Shown here: in pieces, positions 25,410 through 33,092 of the stretch
Numbering within the stretch: the stretch's first letter is position 1
Layout of the letters: every line of letters starts with the position of its first letter
Assembly: GCA_964593455.1 (NCBI GenBank)
Contig: CAZQHK010000001.1
Coordinates: 124,001 to 188,000 of the forward strand
From: CAZQHK01 sp964593455
GTDB lineage: Bacteria > Muiribacteriota > CAYSPT01
DNA length: 64,000 bases
Reading direction: 5' to 3'
Position numbers and translations under genes: made by a program
Notes under the pieces: model-generated
The model's database searches: none
What the model saw: the letters and a program-made list of their open reading frames with translations, nothing else
Told to the model about the DNA's origin: nothing

Positions 25410-26252
25410 ATGCTCAGAGGACTGTATTCAGCCACTTCCGGGATGATGATCGAAGGGGAGCGGAATCGTGTCCTGGCGGATAATTTAGCCAACATCGATA
25501 CCGTCGGCCACAAGAAGCAGAAAGTGGCCTTCAAGTCATTTCCGGACATACATATATCGAGGATCCATGACAGGCTCCCCGATGAGCCGCCATTTACCAC
25601 CCCCTGGGACGATCCCTACATCGGTACCATGGGAACAGGCAGTCTGGTAGATGAGCTGTTCACGGATCTTTCCCAGGGAAGGCTAAAGCATACCGGTGAA
25701 GAACTTCATGTGGCCCTGGCCGGTCCCGCATATTTCATGGTCAAGAGTCCGAACGGCTATCGCCTGACAAAAGACGGTACTTTCCATGTGGATGTAGATG
25801 GCCGGGTGGTGAACTCGTCCAGCAATCCGTTGATGGTGGTTTCGGGAGACCCCCCTCAGGGCGGTACCGTGGCGGTTAATGAAAATGGAGTAGCTGAAAC
25901 GCACGAGTTTCATGAATTGTTTATCGACCGCAAGAAAGAAATAACCATCGACCAGGCCGGGCGGATTTGGGAAGATCAGAATCATATTGCGACTTTCGCC
26001 AAGATTGCTACCGATCAGACCAAGACCTGGAGAAAGGAAGTAAATAGCCATTTCAAGCCAAACGGTGCTGCTTTGAGATTCGACGATGTAGTCGAAGTCA
26101 AACAGCAGTATCTGGAGCTTTCCAATGTCAATCCGGTGACTGAAATGGTACAGATGATAGAAGTACAGCGGTTCTACGAGATGAACCAGCGTATGATTAG
26201 TAGTCATGATCAATCGTTGACCTCGTTGTTCAGAATCCTTCAAGCGGGGTAA
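25410..26252 (+). CDS. flgF: flagellar basal-body rod protein FlgF-like
   Basis: This 280-residue rod protein opens the flagellar operon. The N-terminal rod signature is LYSATSGMMIEGERNRVLADNLANIDTVG (residues 4-32), and the C-terminal helix is NVNPVTEMVQMIEVQRFYEMNQRM. Both are shared by FlgF, FlgG and FlgE and form the coiled core of the axial structure. A central beta domain (AGPAYFMVKSPNGYRLTKDG) follows the flgF/flgG pattern. It is called FlgF because the next gene is the clearer FlgG. The ATG at 25410 is preceded by AAGGAGG. Confidence 0.85.
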   Translation: MLRGLYSATSGMMIEGERNRVLADNLANIDTVGHKKQKVAFKSFPDIHISRIHDRLPDEPPFTTPWDDPYIGTMGTGSLVDELFTDLSQGRLKHTGEELHVALAGPAYFMVKSPNGYRLTKDGTFHVDVDGRVVNSSSNPLMVVSGDPPQGGTVAVNENGVAETHEFHELFIDRKKEITIDQAGRIWEDQNHIATFAKIATDQTKTWRKEVNSHFKPNGAALRFDDVVEVKQQYLELSNVNPVTEMVQMIEVQRFYEMNQRMISSHDQSLTSLFRILQAG

Positions 26253-26284
26253 GAGTTGAAAGTTAAGAAAGGGGTAACCTGGGT

Positions 26285-27070
26285 ATGATCGATGCGATGT
26301 GGAGTGCGGCTACGGGTATGTTGGCCATGGAACTGAAAATGGATGTAATATCTAATAATCTGGCCAATGTGGACACCAACGGTTACAAAAAGTCAGCTGT
26401 TGACTTCCATGATTTGATCTATGAAAAGCTGAAACAGCCAGGAGCTCCTGTAGCCGAGGGATCGTTTCTTCCAACCGGCATACAGGTAGGTCACGGTGTA
26501 CGTGCGGCGGCGATATACAAACATTTTAGTCAAGGCCAGTTCAGGCATACGGAGCAACCCCTGGATGTTCTCATCGAAGGAGACGGATTCTTCCAGATCA
26601 CCATGCCTGATGGGACGACTGCTTATACCCGGGACGGGGCCTTCAAGGAAGACGCCACCGGGCAGATGGTAACCTCTAACGGCTACATCGTGCAGCCCGG
26701 TGTTGTTATCCCTGAAAACGCTATCCTGGTAGATATCGGAGAATCCGGTATCGTGACCGCCCAGGTGGGCGCCGACCGGGTTGAACTTGGCACGCTGGAA
26801 GTGGCCCGGTTCATCAACCCTCAGGGGCTGGATAATCTTGGTGGAAATCTCTTCCGGGAGACGACAGCCTCCGGCACGCCCATTGTCGGTCAGCCTGGTG
26901 TTGATGAAGGATTCGGTCGAATTATATCGGGATTCCTGGAAAGCTCGAACGTCAAAGCGGTTCGGGAGATGGTAGACATGATCATCACCCAGCGGGCATA
27001 TGAGCTCAACTCCAAGGCGATCCAGACATCTGATGCCATGCTACAGGTCGTCAACACACTGAAGCGGTAA
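26285..27070 (+). CDS. flgG: flagellar distal rod protein FlgG
   Basis: This 261-residue protein matches the usual FlgG length. WSAATGMLAMELKMDVISNN begins the N-terminal helix, with the invariant NNLANVDTNGYKK at residues 23-35. The central domain (EGDGFFQITMPDGTTAYTRDG) and the C-terminal ESSNVKAVREMVDMIITQRAYE with DAMLQVVNTLKR are typical. It forms the distal rod that passes through the P and L rings encoded by the next genes. Confidence 0.95.
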   Translation: MIDAMWSAATGMLAMELKMDVISNNLANVDTNGYKKSAVDFHDLIYEKLKQPGAPVAEGSFLPTGIQVGHGVRAAAIYKHFSQGQFRHTEQPLDVLIEGDGFFQITMPDGTTAYTRDGAFKEDATGQMVTSNGYIVQPGVVIPENAILVDIGESGIVTAQVGADRVELGTLEVARFINPQGLDNLGGNLFRETTASGTPIVGQPGVDEGFGRIISGFLESSNVKAVREMVDMIITQRAYELNSKAIQTSDAMLQVVNTLKR

Positions 27071-27106
27071 CGCTGAAGTAATCTAGTCTCGTGGAAGGGG
27101 TACATC

Positions 27107-28129
27107 GTGAACTGTTCAGATATAAACGGTAAAATGGTACGAGGGACCACCGCCCTGGCGGTGCTGGCATTGGTTGCCCTTACTGCCTACGCCGGTGCGA
27201 GTGAACTCGTAACCATCGAACCGCTGGACGAATTCACCTTCAACGGGAGTTCTATAAATGGTGATTACCTTACAATCGGAGATGTGGCCCGGGTACGGGG
27301 CGGTACAGAAGAACAAGCGGGACAGGTAGAATCCATAAAACTAATTCCTGCTCCTTACCCGGGATCGGCAGTCAACATCAGCCGTGGAATGCTGAAAAAC
27401 CGTTTGAGAGAGGCCGGAATTGATATCAACAAGGTTGCTCTCAAATTCCCGGGAATCTTCCGGGTGCGTCTCCCTGAAATTAAAGTGTCCGAGAAAGAAT
27501 TGACAACCATTATCACCGATGCAGTCAAGGAGAAGTTTGCCGACGTACCGGGAAAACTGAAGATTGAGCTGCTCGGTACTACGGGAACACTGAGCCTTCC
27601 GGCGAAAGATCCTGAGTTCTTCGTGGACACTGATAACGTCAGGCTTGGCCTGCCCTCGGTGGTTTCCATGGAAGTCATGGTCAAGGGGACAGTGGTAAGG
27701 ACCGTTCAATCCAGGATCAGGATAACGCTCCTCGGTAAGGCGATAGTGCTTACCCGGTCTCTCAAGCGGCACCAGGTAATAGAGCCTTCCGATGTAACGC
27801 TGAAAATGACCACTATCTCAGGTGTAGACGGGTTTATTACCGATCCGGTCAAGGCAGTTGGCCTGCGAGTGCGGCGCAATCTCCGGCAGGGAAAAATCTT
27901 GGCCCCCGCGCTTCTGGAACAAATTCCATTGGTCAAACGGGGCGACAAGGTGAGGATTGAATTCCGGCGCGGTCCCGTGGTAATCACAGCGGCCGGTTTG
28001 GCTCTTGGTACCGCCGGCGCTTTGGAAACGGTCAGAGTAAGGAATCTTTCGACTCGCAAGGAACTTTACGGGAAAGTCAAAAACAGCCGATGCGTTGTTG
28101 TTTCACCCGTGAAGAAAGGAGAAATTTGA
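27107..28129 (+). CDS. flgA: flagellar P-ring assembly chaperone FlgA
   Basis: This 340-residue exported protein starts at GTG 27107. Residues 9-28 form a signal peptide. The C-terminal part carries the SAF/ChapFlgA region (SLKRHQVIEPSDVTLK, LRVRRNLRQGKILAPALLEQIPLVKRGDKV), which guides FlgI polymerisation in the periplasm. It is longer than E. coli FlgA because of an N-terminal segment of about 110 residues. Its stop overlaps the flgH start (TGATG), so ring chaperone and ring subunit are coupled. Confidence 0.9.
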   Translation: MNCSDINGKMVRGTTALAVLALVALTAYAGASELVTIEPLDEFTFNGSSINGDYLTIGDVARVRGGTEEQAGQVESIKLIPAPYPGSAVNISRGMLKNRLREAGIDINKVALKFPGIFRVRLPEIKVSEKELTTIITDAVKEKFADVPGKLKIELLGTTGTLSLPAKDPEFFVDTDNVRLGLPSVVSMEVMVKGTVVRTVQSRIRITLLGKAIVLTRSLKRHQVIEPSDVTLKMTTISGVDGFITDPVKAVGLRVRRNLRQGKILAPALLEQIPLVKRGDKVRIEFRRGPVVITAAGLALGTAGALETVRVRNLSTRKELYGKVKNSRCVVVSPVKKGEI

Positions 28130-28728
28130 TGCTCTTTGGGACCAGAACCTGGGTATGCCTGACCTGCATGGTGTTGATCGCTGTGTTCTGGGGCGGAGTG
28201 GGCGGAGTACAAGCCAGTTCCATATGGAACGACCGGGCGGTGGACCTCTTTTCGGAGCACCGGGCCCGGGACGTGGGTGATATCGTCACTATCATCGTTT
28301 CGGAATCGGCTACGGCCTCCCAGAAGGCTACCACCTCTTCCAAGGAGTCATCAAGCGCCGGTACCGATGCCGGTGTCGGCCTGTTGAGGTTTCTTTCACA
28401 ATCTTCAGCGGGTGCCAAAAACGATTTCTCAGGTGACGGTACCACCAGCCGCAGTGGCACTCTCAGTGCCAGGATCACGGCGGTAATCAGTAAAAAACTG
28501 CCGAATGGGAACCTGGTTATCGAAGGTGTCCGGCGGATCAAGGTTAATCGTGAAACCCAGGAAATCGTTCTTTCGGGAATAATCAGGCCTCAGGATATAA
28601 CAGAGAAAAACACCATCGAGTCGACTTATCTGGCCAACGCCGAAATCAAGTACAAAGGAAGCGGTTCCATCGGTGGTGATCTCCAGCGTCCGGGTTTCAT
28701 TAACAAGATTTTCAACTTCTTATTTTAA
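28129..28728 (+). CDS. flgH: flagellar L-ring protein FlgH
   Basis: This 199-residue outer-membrane ring subunit starts at ATG 28129, behind AAAGGAG, overlapping the flgA stop. After a signal ending VQA, the mature chain begins SSIWNDRAVDLFSEHRARDVGDIVTIIV, the classic FlgH start. The C-terminal GDLQRPGFINKIFNFLF is also typical. Most FlgH are lipoproteins with Cys at the cleavage site. Here the cleavage region has no lipobox, and the Cys residues sit inside the hydrophobic core of the signal, so it may be non-lipidated. Confidence 0.92.
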   Translation: MLFGTRTWVCLTCMVLIAVFWGGVGGVQASSIWNDRAVDLFSEHRARDVGDIVTIIVSESATASQKATTSSKESSSAGTDAGVGLLRFLSQSSAGAKNDFSGDGTTSRSGTLSARITAVISKKLPNGNLVIEGVRRIKVNRETQEIVLSGIIRPQDITEKNTIESTYLANAEIKYKGSGSIGGDLQRPGFINKIFNFLF

Positions 28729-28752
28729 ATATCACAATGAAGGGAGCACGTC

Positions 28753-28881
28753 TTGAAACTGGGCAAAGAGATCAGAGAAATAGAACCCGGACGAGGGCTG
28801 CTTCTTTTCACCTGTCAAGGGTGTAAACATTGTGGATGTTGCGACGACCGGGTGGTCCCACCCTCTGAGCAAGAAGAATAG
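28753..28881 (+). CDS. possible 42-residue Cys-rich peptide between flgH and flgI
   Basis: A TTG at 28753 behind AGGGAG opens a 42-codon frame whose middle reads TCQGCKHCGCCDDR, five Cys in ten residues. The frame fills most of the flgH-flgI gap in the same direction. Against it, the Cys-coding stretch and the end of the frame lie in a copy of the dispersed intergenic repeat (28821-28884), and the copy at 34777 does not keep the Cys codons. The peptide may therefore be a chance reading. Confidence 0.3.
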   Translation: MKLGKEIREIEPGRGLLLFTCQGCKHCGCCDDRVVPPSEQEE

Positions 28882-28884
28882 AAT
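28821..28884 (+). repeat. dispersed intergenic repeat, copy upstream of flgI
   Basis: The stretch GTAAACATTG at 28823, GGTGGTCCCACCCT near 28851-28864 and GCAAGAAGAATAGAA at 28869-28883 aligns with the copies at 34777-34893 and 50031-50226 (reverse). As in those, it lies just before the ribosome binding site of the next gene. Confidence 0.6.
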
Positions 28885-28914
28885 ATAAGGGAGCGGGAGA
28901 GGAGAGGAAACAGC

Positions 28915-29955
28915 GTGTTTGGAAGCAAGCGCATGTGGAGATTCACGATACCGGCGGCGGTTTTTACGCTCTTGTTCCTGGCGGCCACCGATAGCAATAT
29001 CAGCCTGGCAGGACCCTTGGTGCGGGTCAAAGACATCTCCCGGATAAAGGGAATGCGTCCGAATCAATTGGTCGGCCGGGGCCTGATAGTGGGGCTTAAC
29101 GGAACGGGCGATAAGGAAGCCATCGCTTTCGGGATGATTGCCAACATGCTCCGTCACAACGGGCTGGAAATCGACAAAGATAAAGTTAAACTGAAGAACG
29201 TGGCGGCGGTCATGGTTACCTGCACTATCCCTCCTTTTGCCAAAGAAGGCGACCAACTCAATGTTTCCGTATCTTCATTGGCAGATGCCAAGAGCCTTAA
29301 AGGCGGTACGCTCATCCAGACACCGCTGTTAGGGGCCGACGGGAAAATCTACGCGGTTGCCCAGGGATCCATATCGCTGGGCGGCGGCGAAACACAGGGT
29401 GGCGGCGGAGCGGTTCACACCCTGGTTGGCCTAATTCCCCGGGGTGCAGTGGTGGAACGCGAAATCCCCATGTCCTACTCCGAGGGGAACGAGGTCAGCC
29501 TGATTCTTCGGGAGAAAGATTTCACTACGGCCTCCCGGTTGGCCAGATCTATCAACAAACATTTCCCCGGGGAGATGGCCAAAGCAATCGATCCCGGCCA
29601 GGTGAAAGTATCCGTACCGTTCAGCTACCGTAACCAGGTGGTCGATTTCATTTCCGCTCTTGAAGACCTGTATCTGGAGCCGGATAACATCGCCCGCGTC
29701 GTTATTAATGAGCGTACGGGTACGGTGGTGATCGGGTCCGAGGTTCGAATATCCAGGGTGGCCATCACCCACGGTAACCTGTCGGTACAGATACAGCAGC
29801 GGACCGGCAACGTGGTTGATTTCCCCGAGAGTGCCAACGTCAAAGACGTGGTGGATGCGATGAACGAAGTGGGAGCATCGGCCCGGGACATCATCTCGGT
29901 GCTGCAAGCCATGAAATCAGCCGGCGCAATCCACGCCGAGCTGGAGATTCTCTGA
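28915..29955 (+). CDS. flgI: flagellar P-ring protein FlgI
   Basis: This 346-residue periplasmic ring subunit starts at GTG 28915. The signal peptide spans about residues 1-31. The mature chain starts with the family pattern VRVKDISRIKGMRPNQLVGRGLIVGL. Conserved VMVTCTIPPFAKEGDQLNVSVSSLADAKSL, GGTLIQTPLLGADGKIYAVAQG and VVINERTGTVVIGSEVRIS support the call. Length and content match FlgI throughout. It assembles around the rod with help from FlgA. Confidence 0.96.
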   Translation: MFGSKRMWRFTIPAAVFTLLFLAATDSNISLAGPLVRVKDISRIKGMRPNQLVGRGLIVGLNGTGDKEAIAFGMIANMLRHNGLEIDKDKVKLKNVAAVMVTCTIPPFAKEGDQLNVSVSSLADAKSLKGGTLIQTPLLGADGKIYAVAQGSISLGGGETQGGGGAVHTLVGLIPRGAVVEREIPMSYSEGNEVSLILREKDFTTASRLARSINKHFPGEMAKAIDPGQVKVSVPFSYRNQVVDFISALEDLYLEPDNIARVVINERTGTVVIGSEVRISRVAITHGNLSVQIQQRTGNVVDFPESANVKDVVDAMNEVGASARDIISVLQAMKSAGAIHAELEIL

Positions 29956-29972
29956 AGAAAGGGGTGCCCGTA

Positions 29973-30347
29973 ATGCGAGGAATCGAATCCGCGATGATGG
30001 CCATGGGTAACAACGTAGCCAATAAAGCGCAGTCCTTTGCAGACCTTAACAATAATATGGAAGCCAAGCGTCTCAAAGAACGTGCCGATCTCAGGGAACA
30101 CTGCGAAGAGTTTGTCTCCATCCTGGTCTACCAACTTGTCTCCACCATGCGCAAAACCGTTCCCAAAACCGGGCTCATCGATGGCGGCAACGCCGAGCAG
30201 ATATTTCAGAGCATGCTCGATCAGGAACATTCGATGACGATAACCAAGGCCTCCAATTTTGATCTGGTGGAGCAGCTGTACGAACAGATGTCATACGGGC
30301 TTGACGACCGGGTCACCGAGCTGCCGCCCCCGGGTGGGACGGAGTGA
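29973..30347 (+). CDS. flgJ: flagellar rod-capping protein, FlgJ N-terminal domain only
   Basis: This 124-residue protein corresponds to the rod-binding domain of FlgJ (EEFVSILVYQLVSTMRKTVPK, GGNAEQIFQSMLDQEHSMTITKA). The muramidase domain of enterobacterial FlgJ is missing, as in many other phyla, so a separate peptidoglycan hydrolase must open the wall. The ATG at 29973, eight bases after AAAGGGG, is preferred over the GTG at 29964, which overlaps the SD. It is the last gene of the flagellar operon. Confidence 0.87.
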   Translation: MRGIESAMMAMGNNVANKAQSFADLNNNMEAKRLKERADLREHCEEFVSILVYQLVSTMRKTVPKTGLIDGGNAEQIFQSMLDQEHSMTITKASNFDLVEQLYEQMSYGLDDRVTELPPPGGTE

Positions 30348-30434
30348 CTCTGCTACTGATTGAATGTGAGAGTTACTGCAGGATGAGACAGACGTCATAG
30401 GGTCCTCTTTCTACACTTCTTGCTTACACATCTC
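30331..30434 (+). repeat. direct repeat copy A (pair with 30662-30765)
   Basis: From GGGTGGGACGGAG through TGCTACTG, GAGAGTTACTGCAGGATGAG and CTCATAG-like sequence to CTTCTTGCTT and CTCAAT, this segment aligns with 30662-30765 at a constant offset of 331 bases with scattered differences. Copy A begins inside the last codons of flgJ. Its right part holds a reverse-oriented piece of the dispersed repeat (30405-30424). Confidence 0.8.
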
Positions 30435-30762
30435 AATCTCATAATCTCGAATTCAGGTTGGTACGTCTCTATTGTCTCCTTGCCCACTACAGTGCCTGTT
30501 TCTCGATAGCATCTTCCTCCCGCCCTCAAGCAGGCAGTGTAGAAAGTAAGGTGAGGCCTTCCTTCGTTCGGCTATTTGCAGGCAAAAGCGCCGAGCTCAA
30601 CTGAGGCTTTTACGTGGTTGTTTAATTGGAAGCGGAGAAGTGAGGTTTTTGGACCGGTCACAGGGCGGGATGGAGAGGCTTTGCTACTGGTTAATTATGA
30701 GAGTTACTGCAGGATGAGACAGATCTCATAGGGCCCTCTTTCTACTCTTCTTGCTTATTCAC
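30348..30762. other. 415-base gap between flgJ and rsmA, repeat-filled
   Basis: No gene is visible. The gap contains both copies of the 104-base direct repeat. Between them, at 30516-30551, lies a forward copy of the dispersed motif (CCCGCCCTCAAGCAGGCAGT followed by GTAGAAAG). Neither strand offers a credible frame with an SD. flgJ and rsmA converge here, yet no clear hairpin terminator was found. Confidence 0.6.
30516..30551 (+). repeat. dispersed intergenic repeat, short copy
   Basis: CCCGCCCTCAAGCAGGCAGT followed by GTAGAAAGTAAGG matches the core of the copies at 34859-34893 and 50031-50070 (reverse), with two to three differences. No gene follows in this orientation, so this copy is not a leader. 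Confidence 0.6.
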
Positions 30763-30765
30763 TCA
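30662..30765 (+). repeat. direct repeat copy B (pair with 30331-30434)
   Basis: It aligns with copy A over about 104 bases at an offset of 331. It ends in the stop codon of the minus-strand rsmA gene, just as copy A starts within the 3' end of flgJ. It includes a reverse-oriented CTTTCTACTCTTCTTGCTT, the complement of the dispersed repeat core. Confidence 0.8.
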
Positions 30766-31617
30766 ATTAAAACCGGCCAGGACTTCGGATAAAAGGGCAA
30801 AATCAACGGCATTCATCTGTTCAGCCCTGGTGGTTTCCGTAAACCCGGCTTCGGTGATGATTTGTTTGAGGTTAAATTCTTCTCTGCCAAACTGTTTGGA
30901 AAGACGAAGCGAGTTGACCAGGGTCTTTCGGCGGTAAGCGAAGGCAGCGGAAATAAGATCGAAATAGAAACCGGAATCAGTAACGGTCACCTCCGGCTGT
31001 TCCCGCCTTTCGAGCAAAACCAGGCTTCCCGCCACTTCGGGCCGCGGATAAAAGACGGTGCTCGGCACTTTGAAGAGTTTCTTCGCGGTAGCTTTGTACG
31101 ACACCCGCAGGGTCAGGGACCCATAGCTAGAGGTGCTGGTTCGGGCTACCAGACGGTCGGCTACTTCTTCCTGGAAAATAAAATAGGCGTGGGAAAACCA
31201 CACCGGCGCCTGCAACCACCATAACAGGATCTTGACCGAGATGTTGAATGGCAGGTTTCCCAGGGTGAGGCATGATTCAGATGGTTCGAGATCTTCCGGA
31301 GAAAGGTCCAGGATATTGCTTTCGATCACGTTGACGGTCCCGGCTGTTTCCGCCAGGTAGCCCGCCAGGCGTGAATCGAGCTCGACGGCTGTCAGGTTCC
31401 GGCATTTATTAGCCAGCAGGCAGGTAAAGGCGCCCAGTCCCGGTCCGATCTCGATGACCGACAGAGCTGCGATATCTCCCAGTTGTTTAATGATTCGCTG
31501 GGCGGTGTTGCGGTCGATAAGGAAGTTCTGGCCCAAAGAGCGTTTGGCCCTGGTTTCCTCCCTCCGCAGATAGGTTTTAACCGTTCTCAGAGTAGGGTAG
31601 GGAAAGGCCGGCGTCAT
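30763..31617 (-). CDS. rsmA: 16S rRNA dimethyladenosine transferase
   Basis: This 284-residue SAM-dependent enzyme dimethylates two adjacent adenines near the 3' end of 16S rRNA. AKRSLGQNFLIDRNTAQRI is the family start. VIEIGPGLGAFT binds SAM, LTAVELDSRL is motif II, and NLPFNIS is the catalytic N-L-P-[FY] motif. The ATG at 31617 overlaps the stop of the upstream YjbH-like gene (TGATG); a TTG one codon earlier is possible. Coupling to an outer-membrane protein gene is unexpected. Confidence 0.94.
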   Translation of the reverse strand: MTPAFPYPTLRTVKTYLRREETRAKRSLGQNFLIDRNTAQRIIKQLGDIAALSVIEIGPGLGAFTCLLANKCRNLTAVELDSRLAGYLAETAGTVNVIESNILDLSPEDLEPSESCLTLGNLPFNISVKILLWWLQAPVWFSHAYFIFQEEVADRLVARTSTSSYGSLTLRVSYKATAKKLFKVPSTVFYPRPEVAGSLVLLERREQPEVTVTDSGFYFDLISAAFAYRRKTLVNSLRLSKQFGREEFNLKQIITEAGFTETTRAEQMNAVDFALLSEVLAGFN

Positions 31618-32708
31618 CAAAATGTAATACTTCCGCCCAGACCGGTAGTGTAATCGTCGCGGTTGGTATAATTACGGGAATGGTAAAGGTCAAGATTTCC
31701 CTTGTTTCTGCTCCGGTAGCGCCATCCCATAGTGTACTGGTCGAGGCGGCTGGTGCTTTGGCCTTCCTCTAATTCCAGAATAACAGAATGTCCGGCCAGG
31801 TTTTCCAGTTTGTGGCTGGGATCGAGCGGTACTTCGAGACCAAAATTGAACGTCGGTTGCTTGGCATCGGGATTGTCTTTCAATACTATGCTGCCGAGAG
31901 CTTCTTTGGCATCGAGAGTTGCTCCCATGAAAACATTTGAGTCACCGGGTGCCGCTTGGGCGCCCATACAATATGAAACGTTTTCAATCTGCGTCTTGCC
32001 GCTATACTTGATGTGCATAGAAGTTTTGGATTGTCGTTTTGATCCAACAGTTACAGGTTTTTGCTCATAGAAAGCCGCGCCTACCTCGATCTGGTCACTC
32101 AGGCCAACCGCTGCTTTATAAATGGATGAATCTGTTTCGGCGGCGCTGGTGGTATGACGGCCCAGATGGATACCCACTGCGTGTTGACGATTTTTTAATC
32201 CCTGGGCGGTGGGAATGTTTATCAGGCCTGACGGTCCTCCCAGGGATGGAACCGGGGGCAGGGAGCAAACAACTGCGTCTTCTGAATAGGGGCTGTGTGT
32301 AACCTCCTCGTGAAGAGTCTCGGTAGCTGTTCTGGCCCGGGTAGGTACTGCTGAAAGCAGTCTGTCTCCTTCGTTCATGTCGCCGGAATCACGGAATAAC
32401 ACTACCTCGAACGGCCCCCTGATATTACTGAGTGGGATATCGGTGATATCGGTTTTATAGCCTTCGGCACTAATGGTCAAACGGGCGAAATCACCGTAGA
32501 GCGGTCCGAGGGAAAACATTCCGTTTTTATCGGTTGTTACTGATTCTTCTCCCGCTGACGCCCGGGCGTCCGGCAGGGGACTGAGGTTTTGACTTAAGAC
32601 CCGACCATCCAACCAGATCGGAGATTTCCAGGTGGCCGCGCCGGCGGCGGTTGAATATGCAATCAGCAGACAAGCGGTTGCTATGAGAATCTTAAAGTTT
32701 TGCTTCAT
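31617..32708 (-). CDS. predicted outer-membrane beta-barrel, YjbH-like, with N-terminal carboxypeptidase-regulatory-like domain
   Basis: This 363-residue exported protein starts at ATG 32708, seven bases after GAGGAG. Residues 1-24 form a signal peptide. Residues about 30-105 resemble a carboxypeptidase-regulatory-like beta sandwich (DGRVLSQNLSPLPDARAS, LTISAEGYKTDI). GGPSGLINIPTAQ at 157-169 is the hallmark opening of YjbH/DUF940-type barrels. Alternating hydrophobic strands follow, ending in a terminal Phe (GLGGSITF), the usual BAM-recognised end. YjbH proteins are linked to exopolysaccharide export, but no such genes are nearby, so the function is open. Confidence 0.7.
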   Translation of the reverse strand: MKQNFKILIATACLLIAYSTAAGAATWKSPIWLDGRVLSQNLSPLPDARASAGEESVTTDKNGMFSLGPLYGDFARLTISAEGYKTDITDIPLSNIRGPFEVVLFRDSGDMNEGDRLLSAVPTRARTATETLHEEVTHSPYSEDAVVCSLPPVPSLGGPSGLINIPTAQGLKNRQHAVGIHLGRHTTSAAETDSSIYKAAVGLSDQIEVGAAFYEQKPVTVGSKRQSKTSMHIKYSGKTQIENVSYCMGAQAAPGDSNVFMGATLDAKEALGSIVLKDNPDAKQPTFNFGLEVPLDPSHKLENLAGHSVILELEEGQSTSRLDQYTMGWRYRSRNKGNLDLYHSRNYTNRDDYTTGLGGSITF

Positions 32709-32847
32709 GGTGACACTCCTCAGCATATATGTTAAACCCATTATCACTATCGACAAACTTGCAGCTTTGTTTGAACAAGTACCGGTGATATTTCACGATT
32801 CAAGTGATGGATGATCGTTTTGATGGTCCGAAAAAAAAATGGTATCC

Positions 32848-33033
32848 TTAATCCCAGAAACTGCAGTTGACATTCTGCTGCGGCTCAGAACTGACCACAG
32901 CTACTACGTTGCGCTCGGTCAGCCATCCTCACTGTAATATGCATTACAGCTCCGGGTGGCTTCGGTCGCGCGCCTTGTATCTGCGGCCATTTCCTTCGCC
33001 TCGCGACGAAACCAACTGCAGTTTCCGGGTTAA
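32848..33033. repeat. 186-bp element with terminal inverted repeats (MITE- or REP-like)
   Basis: The left end TTAATCCCAGAAACTGCAGT (32848) is the reverse complement, with few mismatches, of the right end ACTGCAGTTTCCGGGTTAA (33015-33033). Both extend two to three bases further inward. Inside lies a perfect hairpin, CTGTAAT-ATGC-ATTACAG, at 32932-32949, and another pair, CTGACC at 32891 with GGTCAG at 32917. The element fills most of the gap upstream of malQ and has no coding capacity. It resembles a non-autonomous palindromic element mobilised in trans. Confidence 0.75.
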
Positions 33034-33092
33034 TCCTGAAGAGCTGAAGTAAAAGTATTTAACTGAAGGAGGTTGGGGCAGGCCCCACAAAC

